Source: Prevotella sp. UBA3837 (lineage in GTDB: Bacteria; Bacteroidota; Bacteroidia; Bacteroidales; Bacteroidaceae). From it: a stretch of DNA of 29,081 nt. Position numbers and translations under genes: made by a program. Where the stretch lies: NCBI GenBank assembly GCA_002392835.1, contig DGHX01000154.1, positions 1-29,081 of the forward strand, given 5' to 3'. The notes under the pieces were generated by a model that saw only the letters and a list, made by a program, of their open reading frames with translations, did no database searches and was not told the origin of the DNA. How positions within the stretch are numbered: position 1 is the first letter of the stretch; each line of letters begins with the position of its first letter. Below, in pieces: positions 1 to 8,072 of the stretch.

Positions 1-741
1 TTCCTGGCCTCGGCCGAGGCCTACCGCGTGCCCGTCGTCTTGCTGTTCAACAAGACCGACCTGCTCAGTGCCGATGAGCAGCACTACCAGCAGCTGATGG
101 TCAGCCTCTATGAGGGCATCGGCTATCAGTGCCTGCAGATATCGGCAGCCACGGGCCAGGGGCTGGACCGCCTGCTCCCGCTGCTGCACGGCAAGGTGTC
201 GGTGCTCAGCGGCAACAGCGGGGTGGGGAAGTCGACCCTCATCAACCGCCTGGTGCCGGGTGTCAACCTGCGCACCGCCGAGCTGAGCGATGCACACAAC
301 ATGGGGCAGCACACCACCACCTTCAGCGAGATGATTCCCTTAGCCCCATCGGGGACCCCAAAAGCCCCCCCTTCGGCCCCCGAGGGGGCTACTATAGACC
401 TTTCCCTCCCAACATCCGGCAAAACTATAGAAGCCCCCTCGGGGGCCGTAGGGGGGGCTTCGTCTTCGGGAACCATGGAGGGGGCTTCCTACCTCATCGA
501 CACGCCGGGCATCAAGGGCTTCGGTTCCTTCGACATGGAGCCGGAGGAGATAGGCGGCTACTTCAAGGAGATATTCCGTTTCTCGCGCAACTGCCGCTTC
601 AGCAACTGTACGCACACCCACGAGCCTGGCTGCGCCGTGCTGCAGGCCGTTGAGCAACACTACATAGCGCAGAGCCGCTACCAGTCGTACCTCTCCATGC
701 TGAACGACAAGGACGAAAGCAAATACCGCGAGGCCTATTAG
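1..741 (+). CDS. rsgA: Ribosome small-subunit-dependent GTPase RsgA, 5'-truncated by window edge
   Basis: This is the C-terminal part of the circularly permuted GTPase that helps mature the 30S subunit in the cytoplasm. The frame is open from base 1, so the start lies outside the window. Motifs appear in the permuted order: G4 NKTD (49-60), G5 SAATG, P-loop GNSGVGKST (211-237), G2 HTTT (310-321) and G3 DTPG (499-510). They are followed by the RsgA zinc-binding cluster CRFSNCTHTHEPGC. Between G2 and G3, where RsgA normally has a short hairpin turn, about 45 extra residues rich in Ala, Pro, Ser and Gly are encoded by a palindromic repeat element (see the repeat entry). All GTPase motifs flanking the insert are intact and the frame is kept, so the protein is probably functional. 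The identification is secure. Confidence 0.95.
   Translation, partial: FLASAEAYRVPVVLLFNKTDLLSADEQHYQQLMVSLYEGIGYQCLQISAATGQGLDRLLPLLHGKVSVLSGNSGVGKSTLINRLVPGVNLRTAELSDAHNMGQHTTTFSEMIPLAPSGTPKAPPSAPEGATIDLSLPTSGKTIEAPSGAVGGASSSGTMEGASYLIDTPGIKGFGSFDMEPEEIGGYFKEIFRFSRNCRFSNCTHTHEPGCAVLQAVEQHYIAQSRYQSYLSMLNDKDESKYREAY
361..460 (+). repeat. In-frame palindromic repeat element inside rsgA
   Basis: A 100-bp element made of two GC-rich inverted arms around a short loop. The left arm (361-399) matches the reverse complement of the right arm (about 421-460) apart from a few bases. Each arm carries its own small palindrome, GCCCCCGAGGGGGC. In the rsgA frame it encodes KAPPSAPEGATID, a variable loop, then TIEAPSGAVGGA. 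The same peptides are encoded by two elements in the GH32 gene at 25916-28465. Partial arm-like fragments flank it: TAGCCCCATCGGGG near 341-354 and GAGGGGGCTTC at 478-488. These suggest older or repeated insertions. Confidence 0.9.
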
Positions 742-756
742 CCTCGCGGTATTTGC
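719..756. terminator. Bidirectional hairpin spanning the rsgA stop codon
   Basis: This is a perfect 16-bp inverted repeat, GCAAATACCGCGAGGC (719-734) and its complement (741-756), with the 6-base loop CTATTA. The rsgA stop codon lies at the loop and start of the right arm. It lies between the convergent rsgA (+) and CotH (-) genes, so it most likely ends both transcripts. There is no strong T-run on either side. Confidence 0.7.
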
Positions 757-801
757 TCTCTTTCGCGTACAATAGTATAATTGCTCTATCATCTCAGCTT
801 A

Positions 802-3594
802 TTATTTCACTATCACCTTGCGGCCACCGATGATGTTCAGACCCTTGCGCGGTGCTGACAGACGCTGGCCTGACAGCGAGTAGACGGCGGCGGGGGCTTG
901 GACTGTGGCAGCCGTCACGGTGCCTATGCCGCTGGCTGCCTGCAGGATGGGCGTGACGATGAGGCGCTGGCACTGCGGCATCGTCAGGCTGAGCATGGGG
1001 CCGCTGATGTCGCTGGTCGTGGTCTTTCCGTTGCTGTTCACCTGCTGCACGTGCCATCCCGTCACCTCCAGGCTGTCGCCGGGCGTGCCCTGCAGCAGTA
1101 TGTCGCGCCCTGCGAAGAACTTCCCGTCGAAGACCCCGCGGCTCAGGGGCACGCCGTTGAAGGTGATGCCCGCGTGCTGGTTGTCGGCCTCGCTGCCTAC
1201 TATGCTCATCGCCACGGGACTGCCCAGGTGGTAGAAGTCGGCCAGCTGCTGGTAGAACTGCGCGGTGCGCTGGCTCACCCATTGGCGCGCCGTGCTCAGC
1301 TCGCTGTCGTAGTTGGGCCACCACTGGTTGATGAGCTTGCGGTGGTTGGGGTATTCAAACTTTATCAGCTCGTACATGGGGTCCCACACGGCGCTGATGC
1401 CCTGCAGGTTCAGGAAGTCGCCCATGTAGACGGCGCAGTGGTCGATGAACTCACGCTGGAAATCGCTGTCCTCCATAAGGTTGCGGAACAGCAGCGTCGC
1501 TTTGCTGCCGTTGGCGCCCCAGTTGTGCTGGCCGTCGTAGCCTGGGTTGTAGAGCCACTCCAGCGTCTTGTAGTTGGCGTTGCCCTGTCCGTAGAGGCCC
1601 ATCACGTAGTCGCAGTCCTTGGCTATCCAGCGCCAGCGGCCTCCGTCGGCGCGCGGGCGCCACATGATGATGTTGTTGCCGGGGAAGTCGAAGTTGTTGA
1701 AGTACAGGTTCATGGCCATGAGGTTGATGAACTCGTGGCAGTCCATCCACTGCTCGTATTCGGCCATGGTGTGCCCCTTCTCTTCGTAGAAGGCCTTGAA
1801 GGCGTTCAGGTTGTCCCATGTGCCTTCCTTCAGGTCGTTCCAGTTCTCAACGAGGTCCACGTCCTCCAGCCCGTTGTAGTTGGTGTAGACGTTGTTCTCG
1901 TTGCCGCGCTCGCGCAGGTTCAGCATGCCGCGGTACTGGCCGTTGATGTAGATGATGGTGGGCTGCCAGGCCTGCCAGTCCAGGTCAGCGTGCAGGGCCA
2001 TGGTGCGCTGCACGATGGCGTCGCGCATGAACAGGTAGTCGAAGTCGTTGCCGGCGTTGCGCAGCACTAATGACTTATAGTCGGTCAAGCCGGGGCGCTG
2101 GTCGGGGAAGAACTCGTGGTTGAAGCGCTTCTCGCCGAAGCGCTTGTGGGCGTAGATGGCCATCGACTTCATCTGTGCGCCGCGCGAGGCGGCTCCGGCT
2201 ATGCGTGTCTCGCACAGCTGGTTGATGCAGCTGCTGTCGGCATCGGTCTCGAAGTACTCGATGTTGATGGGCCGCCGCCAGTCGTTGTGGCGTTCGCTGC
2301 TGTTGTTGGGAAAGATTCCAATGCGGCTGTCGTTCAGGTATTTGTCGGCGGTGGCTATCGACACCACGGGCAGCGTCTGCTGGCGTGTGAGGAAGATGTA
2401 GCTCTGCGTCTCGTAGCGTGACGACAGCCATCCGTCGCACATCGCGCGTGCGCGCACTACGCGCGTACTATTGATATTTATAGGCCCTGTGTAGCGGTGG
2501 CTGGTGGTGGTGGGCTCGGTACCGTCGACGGTGAAGTAGATGGCGGTGCCCTGCGGGCAGCCCTCGGGCATGCTCAGGGTGAGGCTGAAGGCCTGGGCGT
2601 CGCTCACCACGCGCCCTTTGTGGCTGAACAGCGGCTGTGGCAGCAGGTGGTCGGCCTCGCAGACGTGGCCTGTGTTGGCCTTTCCCGGCGAGGGCTGCAG
2701 CTGGTAGCCCCAGTCGGTGCTGCCGTCGGTGCGCCGTCCGTAGGCTGTGTTCGGCGCGGGCTGCTTCCTCAGGTCGGTCAGCTGGTCGATGAGCTGTCCG
2801 TCGCGGAAGAGGTACACGCTGCCGCCCTTGCCCGACTCCAGGCGGAAGTCGGCGTGCAGCCCCTTGCCCACCTTGTCGCAGTACACCAGCTGGTGTCCGC
2901 CCGCCTTCACCGTTGCCTGTGGCAGTGGCCATGCCTCGCCGGCATCGGGCGTCAGTCCCAGGCTGTAGCGGCTGAGCTGTGCCGCCGTGGTCCCTGCGTT
3001 GTACAGCTCCACCCATGAGTCGGGGAAGTCGTTCAGGTCGTCCATCAGCAGGTCGATGTTCGACTGCATCAGCTCGTTCACCACCAGGCGTGCGTCCTGT
3101 TCCTCGTTGCCGCCTCCCGAGTCTCCGCCGCCTCCCGAGTCTCCGCCCCCTTCTCCTGACCCGTTGGTTATCAGGTATATGCGCCTGACGTGCAGCGTGC
3201 CGTTGGCTGCCGTCTGCAGCGCCACCTGCCTCACGCCCTGTGCCTTGTCGGGGTTCAGGTCTATGTATGCCTCGGTGCATCCGGCCCGGGTGTAGTGGCT
3301 TTCGTTGCCGCCGCTTCGGTAGAGCACGATGGGCTGCACGTCGACCGTTGGCGGCTGCACGAATTCGAACACCAGGCGGCTGTAGGCGCTCCAGTCGCTG
3401 TCGACGTAGTAGCTCAGCCCTCCCCACGTCTGTGCGATGAAGGTGATGGTTCCGTCGTCGTTGCGCGTCACCTGCTCGTTCTGTCCCCAGTGACCGGTGA
3501 AGCGGTCGGTGATGTCGACCTCGCTTTCCGCGTGGCTGTTCAGCGCTGTCGTCAGCAGCAGAGTGCAGAGAAGTATGATGGTGTGTGGTTTCAT
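802..3594 (-). CDS. Secreted CotH-kinase family protein with lamin-tail and chitobiase-like domains
   Basis: A 930-residue exported protein. The chosen ATG at 3594 gives a clean signal peptide (MKPHTIILL...LNSHA). An upstream in-frame start would lie 5' of the -7 box. The order is: a beta-rich N-terminal domain (about 23-145), a Gly/Ser-rich linker (about 145-165), a lamin-tail domain starting at VVNELMQSN with WVELYN, a chitobiase-type C-terminal domain (IYFTVDGTEPTTTS), then a CotH kinase-like domain (about 410-790) with RGMLNLRERGNENN and AKDCDYVMG. The C-terminus VYSLSGQRL...KGLNIIGGRKVIVK is a Bacteroidetes secretion-tail-like module. CotH proteins are atypical protein kinases in Bacillus spores; the role of secreted Bacteroidales members is not known. 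The gene stands alone, divergent from the RND operon. Confidence 0.85.
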   Translation of the reverse strand: MKPHTIILLCTLLLTTALNSHAESEVDITDRFTGHWGQNEQVTRNDDGTITFIAQTWGGLSYYVDSDWSAYSRLVFEFVQPPTVDVQPIVLYRSGGNESHYTRAGCTEAYIDLNPDKAQGVRQVALQTAANGTLHVRRIYLITNGSGEGGGDSGGGGDSGGGNEEQDARLVVNELMQSNIDLLMDDLNDFPDSWVELYNAGTTAAQLSRYSLGLTPDAGEAWPLPQATVKAGGHQLVYCDKVGKGLHADFRLESGKGGSVYLFRDGQLIDQLTDLRKQPAPNTAYGRRTDGSTDWGYQLQPSPGKANTGHVCEADHLLPQPLFSHKGRVVSDAQAFSLTLSMPEGCPQGTAIYFTVDGTEPTTTSHRYTGPININSTRVVRARAMCDGWLSSRYETQSYIFLTRQQTLPVVSIATADKYLNDSRIGIFPNNSSERHNDWRRPINIEYFETDADSSCINQLCETRIAGAASRGAQMKSMAIYAHKRFGEKRFNHEFFPDQRPGLTDYKSLVLRNAGNDFDYLFMRDAIVQRTMALHADLDWQAWQPTIIYINGQYRGMLNLRERGNENNVYTNYNGLEDVDLVENWNDLKEGTWDNLNAFKAFYEEKGHTMAEYEQWMDCHEFINLMAMNLYFNNFDFPGNNIIMWRPRADGGRWRWIAKDCDYVMGLYGQGNANYKTLEWLYNPGYDGQHNWGANGSKATLLFRNLMEDSDFQREFIDHCAVYMGDFLNLQGISAVWDPMYELIKFEYPNHRKLINQWWPNYDSELSTARQWVSQRTAQFYQQLADFYHLGSPVAMSIVGSEADNQHAGITFNGVPLSRGVFDGKFFAGRDILLQGTPGDSLEVTGWHVQQVNSNGKTTTSDISGPMLSLTMPQCQRLIVTPILQAASGIGTVTAATVQAPAAVYSLSGQRLSAPRKGLNIIGGRKVIVK

Positions 3595-3613
3595 GCTTGT
3601 AACAATTTGGCTG

Positions 3614-3621
3614 CAAAGATA
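3614..3621 (-). promoter_or_regulatory. -7 promoter box of the CotH gene (TATCTTTG)
   Basis: On the minus strand TATCTTTG matches the Bacteroidetes -7 consensus TAnnTTTG and lies 19 bp upstream of the ATG at 3594. No TTTG -33 box is visible at the usual 19-21 bp spacing; that position is covered by an inverted repeat. Confidence 0.6.
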
Positions 3622-3664
3622 GCAAATAATTGCGAATGACGCATGTTTCTTCGCGATTATTTGC
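3622..3664. promoter_or_regulatory. Operator-like inverted repeat upstream of the CotH -7 box
   Basis: GCAAATAATTGCGAA (3622-3636) and TTCGCGATTATTTGC (3650-3664) form 15-bp arms with one mismatch and a 13-bp spacer. The repeat directly abuts the CotH -7 box and covers the -33 region. This suits a regulator binding site better than a terminator, because no gene reads into it. Confidence 0.5.
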
Positions 3665-3709
3665 TGCAAATAGTTAAAAAATGGCAAACGCGCAAAAAAA
3701 GGCTTTGTC

Positions 3710-3743
3710 TTTGCCCGTCATTCCATTTTTATGGCTAAATTTG
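3710..3743 (+). promoter_or_regulatory. Promoter of the RND efflux operon
   Basis: TTTG (3710-3713) and TAAATTTG (3736-3743) match the Bacteroidetes -33/-7 pattern with a slightly long 22-bp spacer. Transcription would start a few bases after 3743. This excludes the ATG at 3745 as a start and supports the ATG at 3772. Confidence 0.55.
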
Positions 3744-3771
3744 CATGCAAAAACTAAACACTGCGTTACGA

Positions 3772-4893
3772 ATGACTAAATACCTATCCATATCGAGCAT
3801 CATTGTGGCGGCCTGTCTGCTCTTCGCCGGCTGTGGCGGAGGCCAGCGTGAGAAGGCGAAAGACAAACCGGCCGAGTACCGTACCCTGGTGGTTGGCCGT
3901 AAGGACATGACCCTCAGCCGCCAGTACAGCGCCCGCCTCACCGGCCGGCAGATAGTGGAGGTGCGCCCGCAGGTGTCGGGCAGCATCACCCGTATCCTCA
4001 CCGGCGAGGGTGCTGCGGTGCGCAAGGGGCAGACGCTGTTCGTCATCGATCAGGTGCCCTACCGCGCTGCCCTTGAGGTGGCCGTCGCCGCCCGCAAGAG
4101 TGCCGAGGCCCGTCTGGCCACGGCCCGCATGAACTATGACAACGAGACGCAGCTGCACGAGGGACATGTGGTGAGCGACGTCAGCGTGCAGGCCATGCGC
4201 AATGCGCTGCTCGAGGCCGAGGCGGCCCTTGCCCAGGCCCGTGCGCAGGAGCTGAACGCGCGCAACGCCCTGAGCTATACCGAGGTGAAGAGCCCCGTCA
4301 GCGGTGTGGCGTCGATGATTCCCTGGCACGTGGGGTCGCTGGTCAGCAGCAGCATCAGCGAGCCGCTGGTCACCGTGGCCGACGACAGCGAGGTGTACGC
4401 CTACTTCAGCATCACCGAGAACCAGGCCCTCGACCTGATGGCGCAGTACGGCTCCATCGACCAGTTCATCAGCCAGGCCCCGGAGGTAAGGCTTCGGCTG
4501 AGCAACGGCCGCGACTACCCACAGGCGGGCCGCATCAGCGCCGTCAGCGGCACCGTCGACGCACAGACCGGAGCCATCACCCTGCGCGCCACCTTCCCCA
4601 ATGCTGACCATCTGCTGCACAACGGCGGCAGCGCCACCATCGTCGTGCCCACCCACCGCCGCGACTGCATCGTCATTCCGCAGGAGGCCACCTACGAGCT
4701 GCAGAACCGCACATTCGTCTACCGCGTCATCGACGGCAAGACAAAGGCCACACAGGTGGAGCTGTTCAATCAGCACAACGGTCGTGAGTACATCGTGGAG
4801 CACGGTCTCAGCCAGGGCGACACCATCATTGCCGAAGGAGCCGGACTGCTCAGGGACGGTGTTGAGGTGAAGCCGAAAAGCGTAAATCCGTAA
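3772..4893 (+). CDS. RND efflux periplasmic adaptor (membrane fusion protein) lipoprotein
   Basis: A 373-residue AcrA/MexA-type adaptor that links an inner-membrane RND pump to an outer-membrane channel. The N-terminus MTKYLSISS...LLFAGCGGG has a lipobox with C21, and no acidic residues follow it, which fits a periplasm-facing lipoprotein. The lipoyl/barrel-sandwich half-motifs (VEVRPQVSGSITRIL ... VKSPVSGVASMIPWHVG) flank an Ala-rich alpha-helical hairpin. Beta-barrel and membrane-proximal domains follow. The start at 3772 is preferred because the -7 box ends at 3743. The gene ends inside a short tandem repeat, 33 bp before the pump gene, and the two form an operon. Substrate cannot be predicted. 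Confidence 0.92.
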   Translation: MTKYLSISSIIVAACLLFAGCGGGQREKAKDKPAEYRTLVVGRKDMTLSRQYSARLTGRQIVEVRPQVSGSITRILTGEGAAVRKGQTLFVIDQVPYRAALEVAVAARKSAEARLATARMNYDNETQLHEGHVVSDVSVQAMRNALLEAEAALAQARAQELNARNALSYTEVKSPVSGVASMIPWHVGSLVSSSISEPLVTVADDSEVYAYFSITENQALDLMAQYGSIDQFISQAPEVRLRLSNGRDYPQAGRISAVSGTVDAQTGAITLRATFPNADHLLHNGGSATIVVPTHRRDCIVIPQEATYELQNRTFVYRVIDGKTKATQVELFNQHNGREYIVEHGLSQGDTIIAEGAGLLRDGVEVKPKSVNP

Positions 4894-4917
4894 ATCGTAA
4901 ATCCGTAAATCGTAAAT
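4881..4917 (+). repeat. 15-bp tandem repeat at the adaptor/pump gene junction
   Basis: The unit CGTAAATCCGTAAAT occurs at 4881-4895 and 4896-4910, with a partial third copy to 4917. The first unit encodes the last residues and the stop codon of the adaptor gene (TAA at 4891-4893). The rest fills the 33-bp intergenic gap. Confidence 0.85.
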
Positions 4918-4926
4918 AGCAAAGAG

Positions 4927-7900
4927 GTGAACGTTAAGACATTTATAGACCGTCCCATCCTCTCCGGGGTCATCTCGGTACTCATGGTCATCGTGGGCAT
5001 CATCGGCCTGACACGCCTGGCGCTGGAGCAGTTTCCCGAGATAGCACCCCCCACCGTGCGCATCATGGCCAGCTACACCGGTGCCAACGCCGAGACGGTG
5101 CAGAAGAGCGTCATCGTGCCGCTCGAAGAGGCCATCAACGGCGTCGAGGGCATGATGTACATGTCATCGAAGGCATCGAACAACGGCACCGCCTCCATTG
5201 GCATCTTCTTCCGCCAGGGCACCGACCCCGACATGGCCATGGTCAACGTCCAGAACCGTGCCGCCACCGTGCAGGGCCGCCTTCCCAGCGACGTGGTGAA
5301 GAGCGGACTGACCGTGCGCAAGCGCCAGACGTCGAACATCAAGCAGCTCGCCGTCTATTGTCCCGACAGCACCTTCGACCGTGCCTTCCTGGCTAACTAC
5401 ACGAAGATCAACATCGAGCCGCGTCTGAGCCGTATCCCCGGCGTGGGCGAGGTCAACGTCATGGGTGCCGACTACTCCATGCGCATCTGGCTCGACCCGC
5501 TGAAGATGGCTCACTACGGCCTGGTGTCTGCCGACATCAGCCGTGTGCTCGACGAGCAGAACATCGAGGTGGCCACGGGTACGCTGGGCGCTGAAAGCCA
5601 GAACGCCTTCCAGTATGTGCTGAAGTACCGTGGGCGCTACGAGGAGGAGCGCGACTACGAGCAGTTGGTGGTGCGCTCGCTGCCCAACGGCGATGTGCTG
5701 CGCATAGGCGACATAGCCCGCGTGGAGCTGGGGTCGCAGAACTATAACATCATCGGCGAGACCAACGGCAGTCCCGGCGTGAACATATCCATCAACCAGG
5801 TCAGCGGGTCGAATGCCAATGAGATTATCAAGGCCATCGACCGCGAGGTGGCCGAAATCAGGCAGTCGCTGCCGCCGGGCATCGTCATCGAGGACATCGA
5901 GTCGAAGAAGGACTTCCTCGACGCCTCCATCACCAGCGTTGTGGAGACGCTGCTCGAGGCCCTCCTGCTCGTCGTCTTCGTCGTCTGGCTCTTCCTTGGC
6001 AGTTGGCGCGCCACCGTCATCCCTGCCATCGCCATCATTGTCTCGCTCGTGTCCACGCTTGCCGTCATCTATGCCATCGGCTTCTCGCTGAACATGCTCA
6101 CCCTCTTTGCCCTCGTGCTTGTCATAGGCACCGTCGTCGATGATGCCATCGTCGTCGTCGAGGCCGTCGAGGTGAAGATACGCGCCCGGGCAGGCACCGG
6201 CGGCTGCCCTGCCGACCAGGTGGCCGCAGCCATGAAGAACGTCACGTCGGCACTTGTCACTACCACCCTCGTCTTCATGGCCGTCTTCGTGCCCGTATGC
6301 TTCATGGGCGGCGTCACGGGCACGTTCTACACGCAGTTCGGACTGACCATGGCCATCGCCGTTGCCATCTCGCTCTTCAATGCCCTCACGCTGTCGCCAG
6401 CCCTCAGCGCGCTCATCATGAAACCCACGTCTACGCGGCTGCACGATGCCTTCGACCGAACGTTCACCAAGCTCACCCGCGGCTACAAGCGTCGCGTGGC
6501 GCAGCAGCTGCGCCACCGCTGGCCCGCGCTGCTGCTCGTCGTCGTGGCCATCGCGGCCTTGGGGTGGATGATGCAGCACACGAAGCGGGGCCTGGTGCCC
6601 AACGAGGACATGGGCACCGTGTTCATCAACGTGCAGGCGGCACCCGGCAGCAGCCTGTACGAGACCTACTCCATCATGAAGCAGGTAGAGGCGCGCATCA
6701 AGGACCTGCCACAGCTGCGCATTTACTCGCTCATTGCGGGCAACAGCAACAACTTCGAGCAGTCATCGTCGAATGGCAACTTCACCCTGAAGCTGAAGAA
6801 ATGGAGCGAGCGCACTGGCGAGGGCGACGACGTGCAGAGCGTTGTAGAAGAGATATACCGCCGCACGGCCGACATCAGCAATGCCCAGATTCAGGTGAAC
6901 ACGCAGAACATGCTGCCCGGCTTCGGGCGCATCAACGGCTTCGAGATGCACGTGCAGGACAAGCACGGCGGCACCATCGACGAGCTGCTGCAGCAGACCA
7001 ACCGCCTCATCGCCGCCCTCAACGAGCGTCCGGAGATCAGCCGCGCCTTCACCAACTTCTCGCTGAACTACCCCCAGTATCGCATTGAGGTCGATGCTGC
7101 CCTCTGCAAGCGGCACGGCGTCAGCCCCAACGACGTGCTGGCAGCCATCGGCGGCTACGTCGGCGGCAGTTATGCCTCGAACTTCGTGCGCTTCACCAAG
7201 CTCTATCGCGTCATGGTGCAGGCATCGCCCGAGTACCGGCTCGATGCCGAGTCGCTCAACAATATCTTCGTGCGCAATGGCAGCGGCGAGATGTCGCCCG
7301 TGGCGCAGTACATCACGCTGACGCGCATCTACGGCAGCGAGACGCTGTCGCGCTTCAACCTCTTCCCCTCCATACAGGTGGGTGGCACGGCTGCCGACGG
7401 CTACAGCAGCGGGCAGGCCATCGAGGCCATACGCCAGGTGGCCGAGGCGACGCTGCCCGAGGGCTATGGCTACGACTTCGGAGGCATGACGCGCGAGGAG
7501 GCCACCGCCCAGGGTGGCAGCGCCATGACGTTCATCATCTGCATCGTCTTCATCTACCTCATCCTCTGCGCCCTCTACGAGAGCCTGCTCATACCGCTGG
7601 CCGTCATCCTGAGCGTGCCCTTCGGCCTGGCCGGAGCCTTCCTCTTCGCACGCCTGTGGGGGCTCGAGAACAATATCTACATGCAGACGGGCCTCATCAT
7701 GCTCATCGGACTGCTGTCGAAGACGGCCATCCTGCTCACCGAGTATGCCTCTGAGCGCCGCCGCCAGGGCATGGGCATCGCCGAGGCAGCCATCGACGCG
7801 GCGGCCGTGCGCCTGCGACCCATTCTCATGACGTCGCTCACCATGGTGTTCGGACTGCTGCCCCTGGCCCTGGCCACCGGCGTGGGAGCCAACGGCAACC

Positions 7901-8025
7901 GCTCGCTCGGCGTGGGCACCATCGGCGGAATGGTCATCGGAACGGCAGCCCTGCTCTTCATCGTGCCCGTCTTGTTCGTCGTATTCCAGTCGGTCGAGGA
8001 GAAATTCCGACATAAAAAGGTGTAA
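4927..8025 (+). CDS. RND multidrug efflux pump, inner-membrane permease (HAE1/AcrB-like)
   Basis: A 1032-residue proton-driven efflux pump of the AcrB/MexB type, full length for the family. It uses a GTG start: MNVKTFIDRPILSGVISVLMV matches the usual RND N-terminus, with the first TM immediately after it. Transmembrane helix 4 carries the proton-relay aspartates (GTVVDDAIVVVE, D405/D406), and a later helix carries the conserved lysine (LLSKTAILLTEYA). Two large periplasmic loops are present in the expected places. No TolC-like outer-membrane factor follows; the next gene is a convergent fructokinase. The pump must therefore use a channel encoded elsewhere. Confidence 0.94.
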   Translation: MNVKTFIDRPILSGVISVLMVIVGIIGLTRLALEQFPEIAPPTVRIMASYTGANAETVQKSVIVPLEEAINGVEGMMYMSSKASNNGTASIGIFFRQGTDPDMAMVNVQNRAATVQGRLPSDVVKSGLTVRKRQTSNIKQLAVYCPDSTFDRAFLANYTKINIEPRLSRIPGVGEVNVMGADYSMRIWLDPLKMAHYGLVSADISRVLDEQNIEVATGTLGAESQNAFQYVLKYRGRYEEERDYEQLVVRSLPNGDVLRIGDIARVELGSQNYNIIGETNGSPGVNISINQVSGSNANEIIKAIDREVAEIRQSLPPGIVIEDIESKKDFLDASITSVVETLLEALLLVVFVVWLFLGSWRATVIPAIAIIVSLVSTLAVIYAIGFSLNMLTLFALVLVIGTVVDDAIVVVEAVEVKIRARAGTGGCPADQVAAAMKNVTSALVTTTLVFMAVFVPVCFMGGVTGTFYTQFGLTMAIAVAISLFNALTLSPALSALIMKPTSTRLHDAFDRTFTKLTRGYKRRVAQQLRHRWPALLLVVVAIAALGWMMQHTKRGLVPNEDMGTVFINVQAAPGSSLYETYSIMKQVEARIKDLPQLRIYSLIAGNSNNFEQSSSNGNFTLKLKKWSERTGEGDDVQSVVEEIYRRTADISNAQIQVNTQNMLPGFGRINGFEMHVQDKHGGTIDELLQQTNRLIAALNERPEISRAFTNFSLNYPQYRIEVDAALCKRHGVSPNDVLAAIGGYVGGSYASNFVRFTKLYRVMVQASPEYRLDAESLNNIFVRNGSGEMSPVAQYITLTRIYGSETLSRFNLFPSIQVGGTAADGYSSGQAIEAIRQVAEATLPEGYGYDFGGMTREEATAQGGSAMTFIICIVFIYLILCALYESLLIPLAVILSVPFGLAGAFLFARLWGLENNIYMQTGLIMLIGLLSKTAILLTEYASERRRQGMGIAEAAIDAAAVRLRPILMTSLTMVFGLLPLALATGVGANGNRSLGVGTIGGMVIGTAALLFIVPVLFVVFQSVEEKFRHKKV

Positions 8026-8047
8026 GACGCTTTCGGCGTCTTACACC
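8019..8047. terminator. Terminator between the convergent RND operon and fructokinase operon
   Basis: GGTGTAAGACGC (8019-8030) pairs perfectly with GCGTCTTACACC (8036-8047) across a 5-base loop. On the minus strand it is followed by CTTTTTATG, a good U-tract for terminating the fructokinase transcript. It also covers the end of the pump gene. Confidence 0.8.
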
Positions 8048-8072
8048 CCTTACATCTCGTAGGTCAATCCCT

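Noticed and set aside
361..460. Assembly or sequencing error in rsgA
   Set aside because: The insert is in frame, has a coherent palindromic structure, and is independently present in another gene with the same peptide. An error would not reproduce this.
126..476. Minus-strand frame of 116 codons overlapping rsgA, and similar antisense frames in many genes
   Set aside because: These are shadows of the high-GC coding strand. In rsgA the antisense frame arises from the palindromic arms. None has a domain or promoter.
4927..8025. A TolC-like outer-membrane factor completing the efflux operon
   Set aside because: The pump stop is followed within 50 bp by a terminator and a convergent fructokinase gene. 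No such gene is in the window.
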